A stretch of DNA of 33,482 bases from contig JAGADM010000154.1 of NCBI GenBank assembly GCA_017613595.1, positions 1 to 33,482 of the forward strand. The letters are read 5' to 3'. The DNA comes from Lachnospiraceae bacterium (GTDB lineage Bacteria > Bacillota_A > Clostridia > Lachnospirales > Lachnospiraceae). Below are positions 32,050 to 33,482 of this stretch, piece by piece (the stretch's first letter is position 1; each line of letters begins with the position of its first letter). The translations under genes and the position numbers were made by a program. The notes under the pieces are model-generated. The model made no database searches. It saw nothing but the letters and a program-made list of their open reading frames with translations, and was not told the origin of the DNA.

Positions 32050-32559
32050 TTACAGGAAAGATGTGGACGATTTCAGATTGGTCATATAAATCCGTTCCAC
32101 AACCGCATTGTAATCAAGCCGCAGGAACGCCTTCTCAAGCTGTGTCAGGATAATATTGCCGTCCATTCTTGCCGAGTTTACGATAGTGTTGTTGCGCGTC
32201 TTCCACGAATCCAGTTTGAAGCTGAACCGGTATATTCCGTCCTGCTGCCCGCCGGCATTGGCCGTAATCGACGCGGCCATCGTTCCCATTGAATTATGAA
32301 ACACAAGACGGCCGCCTTCGGTATCCTGCGTGATGCTGATACCCTGCCCGCGCATCACATTCATGTCGAGTGCCGTGAGCATCGTTTGAAGGTCCGGCAC
32401 AACCGTCTTAAATGTATGAATCTGCTGATAAAAATCATACTTATGATTCTTGTTGGCAACGCCTCCCTTAAAGAGCTTGTTGTAGTGTCCCGCCATGACC
32501 AGACCGATGATCACGCCGACCGCAATCGTGCCTAATGCTATCCATAATCCCGGACCCAT
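32050..32559 (-). CDS. Single-pass membrane protein of unknown function
   Basis: A 169-residue protein with one N-terminal membrane helix (about residues 4-25) and a soluble domain of mixed alpha/beta pattern. No signal-peptidase site is clear. The ATG at 32559 follows AGGAGG; the upstream in-frame ATG at 32577 overlaps that site. I do not recognise a family. It is first in a row of three minus-strand genes with the zinc-ribbon and 7-helix proteins (66-bp and 43-bp gaps), and may act with them. Confidence 0.7.
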   Translation of the reverse strand: MGPGLWIALGTIAVGVIIGLVMAGHYNKLFKGGVANKNHKYDFYQQIHTFKTVVPDLQTMLTALDMNVMRGQGISITQDTEGGRLVFHNSMGTMAASITANAGGQQDGIYRFSFKLDSWKTRNNTIVNSARMDGNIILTQLEKAFLRLDYNAVVERIYMTNLKSSTSFL

Positions 32560-32653
32560 AAAAATGCCTCCTGACACATCTGAAATCTGCTTAAAACGAA
32601 TTCAAATTGCAAATGTAAAACGCCTGCAAATCCTATCTCTCAATATACCAAAA

Positions 32654-32690
32654 TACCCCATGCAATGCAAGGCAAAGCATGGGGTAAAAT
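32654..32690 (-). terminator. Hairpin downstream of the GH43-like gene
   Basis: The perfect 10-bp arms TACCCCATGC (32654-32663) and GCATGGGGTA (32677-32686) have a 13-nt loop. On the minus strand a TATTTTGG tail follows. Likely terminator of the GH43-like gene. Confidence 0.7.
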
Positions 32691-32728
32691 CTTTCTTCAA
32701 GTATGAGAAAAGGCTGTTTCTGCGTTTA

Positions 32729-33482
32729 TCAGTGAATGAACTTCACGCTCAGCAGATGTCCGCTTCCGCCGCCGACCTTTGTGAGATACAGTGCCGATAC
32801 GCCGTCCGGAATCGGGCAGGCTGCACGGTACTTCTCCCATACGTCGGAGGAGTCTACTTTGACGGTACCGATAACCGGACCGCCAAGTTCGGTACGAACC
32901 TCGAAGCTGTCGTGGATGTAACCGCGAACGGTCAGCTCAATCTCCTTCACACCTTTGAAATTGATATACTTGAAACCGATGGTCGTGCCGGTTCCGATGT
33001 TAGCGATGTAGGAAGGTCCCTTGTCGCCGTCCTTGCCGTCCATCGTGATGCGCGGCTGGTTGCCGATTCCGACAAGCCAGTGCATCGGCTCCTTGATGTC
33101 AGGTGCGAACAGGTTGCAGGCGATGTGTGCCGGAATCTCATCCGTATCACGAAGCGGTCCGCCGTTCAAGCCGCAGGAAGTGATCTCAACCTGCTTGATG
33201 GAACCGTCCGCGGCGAACTTCACTTCCTCGGCACAGCCCTGACGGGAGTACCAGGTCGCGTTGGTCTGGCGATGGTAGAAGATATACCGCTTGCCGGCAA
33301 TCTCGATCAGGCTTCCGTGGTTGTTCGCGCCGTATGCCGCGGGCGTCTCCGCATCCTTATAGGTATCGATGTGGAAGTCGCTGTTAGAAACGATCACGCC
33401 GCCGTACGTAAACGGACCCTCGGGGCTGTCGGAGGTTGCGTAGCAGAGCTCATGCATAACCTCGGAAGAATAAATGAAATAG
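32729..33482 (-). CDS. C-terminal part of a GH43-like glycoside hydrolase (partial)
   Basis: The reading frame is open to the window edge, so the N-terminal part lies outside. About 250 residues are visible. The first part (YATSDSPEGPFTYGGVIVSN, NNHGSLIEIAGKRYIFYHRQTN) matches the last blades of a five-bladed GH43 propeller, typical of alpha-L-arabinofuranosidases and beta-xylosidases. The rest (about residues 135-251) is a beta-rich domain resembling a CBM6-like carbohydrate-binding module. It would act on plant hemicellulose side chains. The catalytic acids lie mostly outside the visible part, and a signal peptide cannot be judged. Confidence 0.8.
   Translation of the reverse strand, partial: YFIYSSEVMHELCYATSDSPEGPFTYGGVIVSNSDFHIDTYKDAETPAAYGANNHGSLIEIAGKRYIFYHRQTNATWYSRQGCAEEVKFAADGSIKQVEITSCGLNGGPLRDTDEIPAHIACNLFAPDIKEPMHWLVGIGNQPRITMDGKDGDKGPSYIANIGTGTTIGFKYINFKGVKEIELTVRGYIHDSFEVRTELGGPVIGTVKVDSSDVWEKYRAACPIPDGVSALYLTKVGGGSGHLLSVKFIH

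Overview
This window looks like a chromosomal segment of a Gram-positive gut or rumen anaerobe of the class Clostridia, most likely Lachnospiraceae. That placement is an inference. It rests on strong AGGAGG-type ribosome binding sites, consensus sigma-A promoters, a FabK-type (not FabI) fatty-acid operon, a DUF1836 protein, a PcrA helicase with a C-terminal Tudor-like domain, a YerC-type TrpR protein and carbohydrate-active enzymes. Base composition is moderate to slightly GC-rich. I see no rRNA, tRNA, CRISPR array, transposase or prophage gene.

Layout. (1) 100-5253, housekeeping: rlmD (-), a yerC-like TrpR-family gene (+), a DUF1836 gene (-) and pcrA (+), with divergent promoters between the last two. 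(2) 5273-8869, a three-gene minus-strand cluster: VTC-domain protein, DUF4956 membrane protein and a CotH-kinase-like surface protein. (3) 9104-12787: a C-terminal remnant of a cobalamin-independent methionine synthase, a small Cys-rich/acidic membrane protein, a membrane-anchored solute-binding protein and an HtrA-type protease. (4) 13115-16698: two ABC exporter half-transporters whose motifs are complementary, one degenerate and one competent, behind a possible 18-codon leader ORF. (5) 16909-18678: a glycoside-hydrolase-like protein. (6) 18835-28957: a minus-strand type II fatty-acid synthesis operon in the order acpP-fabK-fabD-fabG-fabF-accB-fabZ-accC-accD-accA-acyl-CoA ligase. (7) 29085-29936: a divergent MerR-family regulator. 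(8) 30031-32559: three minus-strand genes of unknown function (7-TM protein, zinc-ribbon/TQEP-repeat protein, small membrane protein). (9) 32729-33482: the C-terminal part of a GH43-like enzyme running off the window.

How it fits together. The fatty-acid operon supplies acetyl-CoA carboxylase (accBCDA), malonyl transfer (fabD) and elongation (fabF, fabG, fabZ, fabK) on one ACP. fabH, the usual first gene of such operons, is absent, and an acyl-CoA ligase is appended at the end. The operon promoter has a 19-bp spacer holding a perfect 15-bp palindrome, which is the classic MerR-activated layout. Its -10 overlaps that of the divergent MerR gene, so one operator probably controls both. This regulatory unit and the VTC/DUF4956/CotH cluster are the most interesting parts of the window. 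A third window-wide signal is the octamer GGAAAATG/CATTTTCC, which I counted 20 times by eye where about one is expected.
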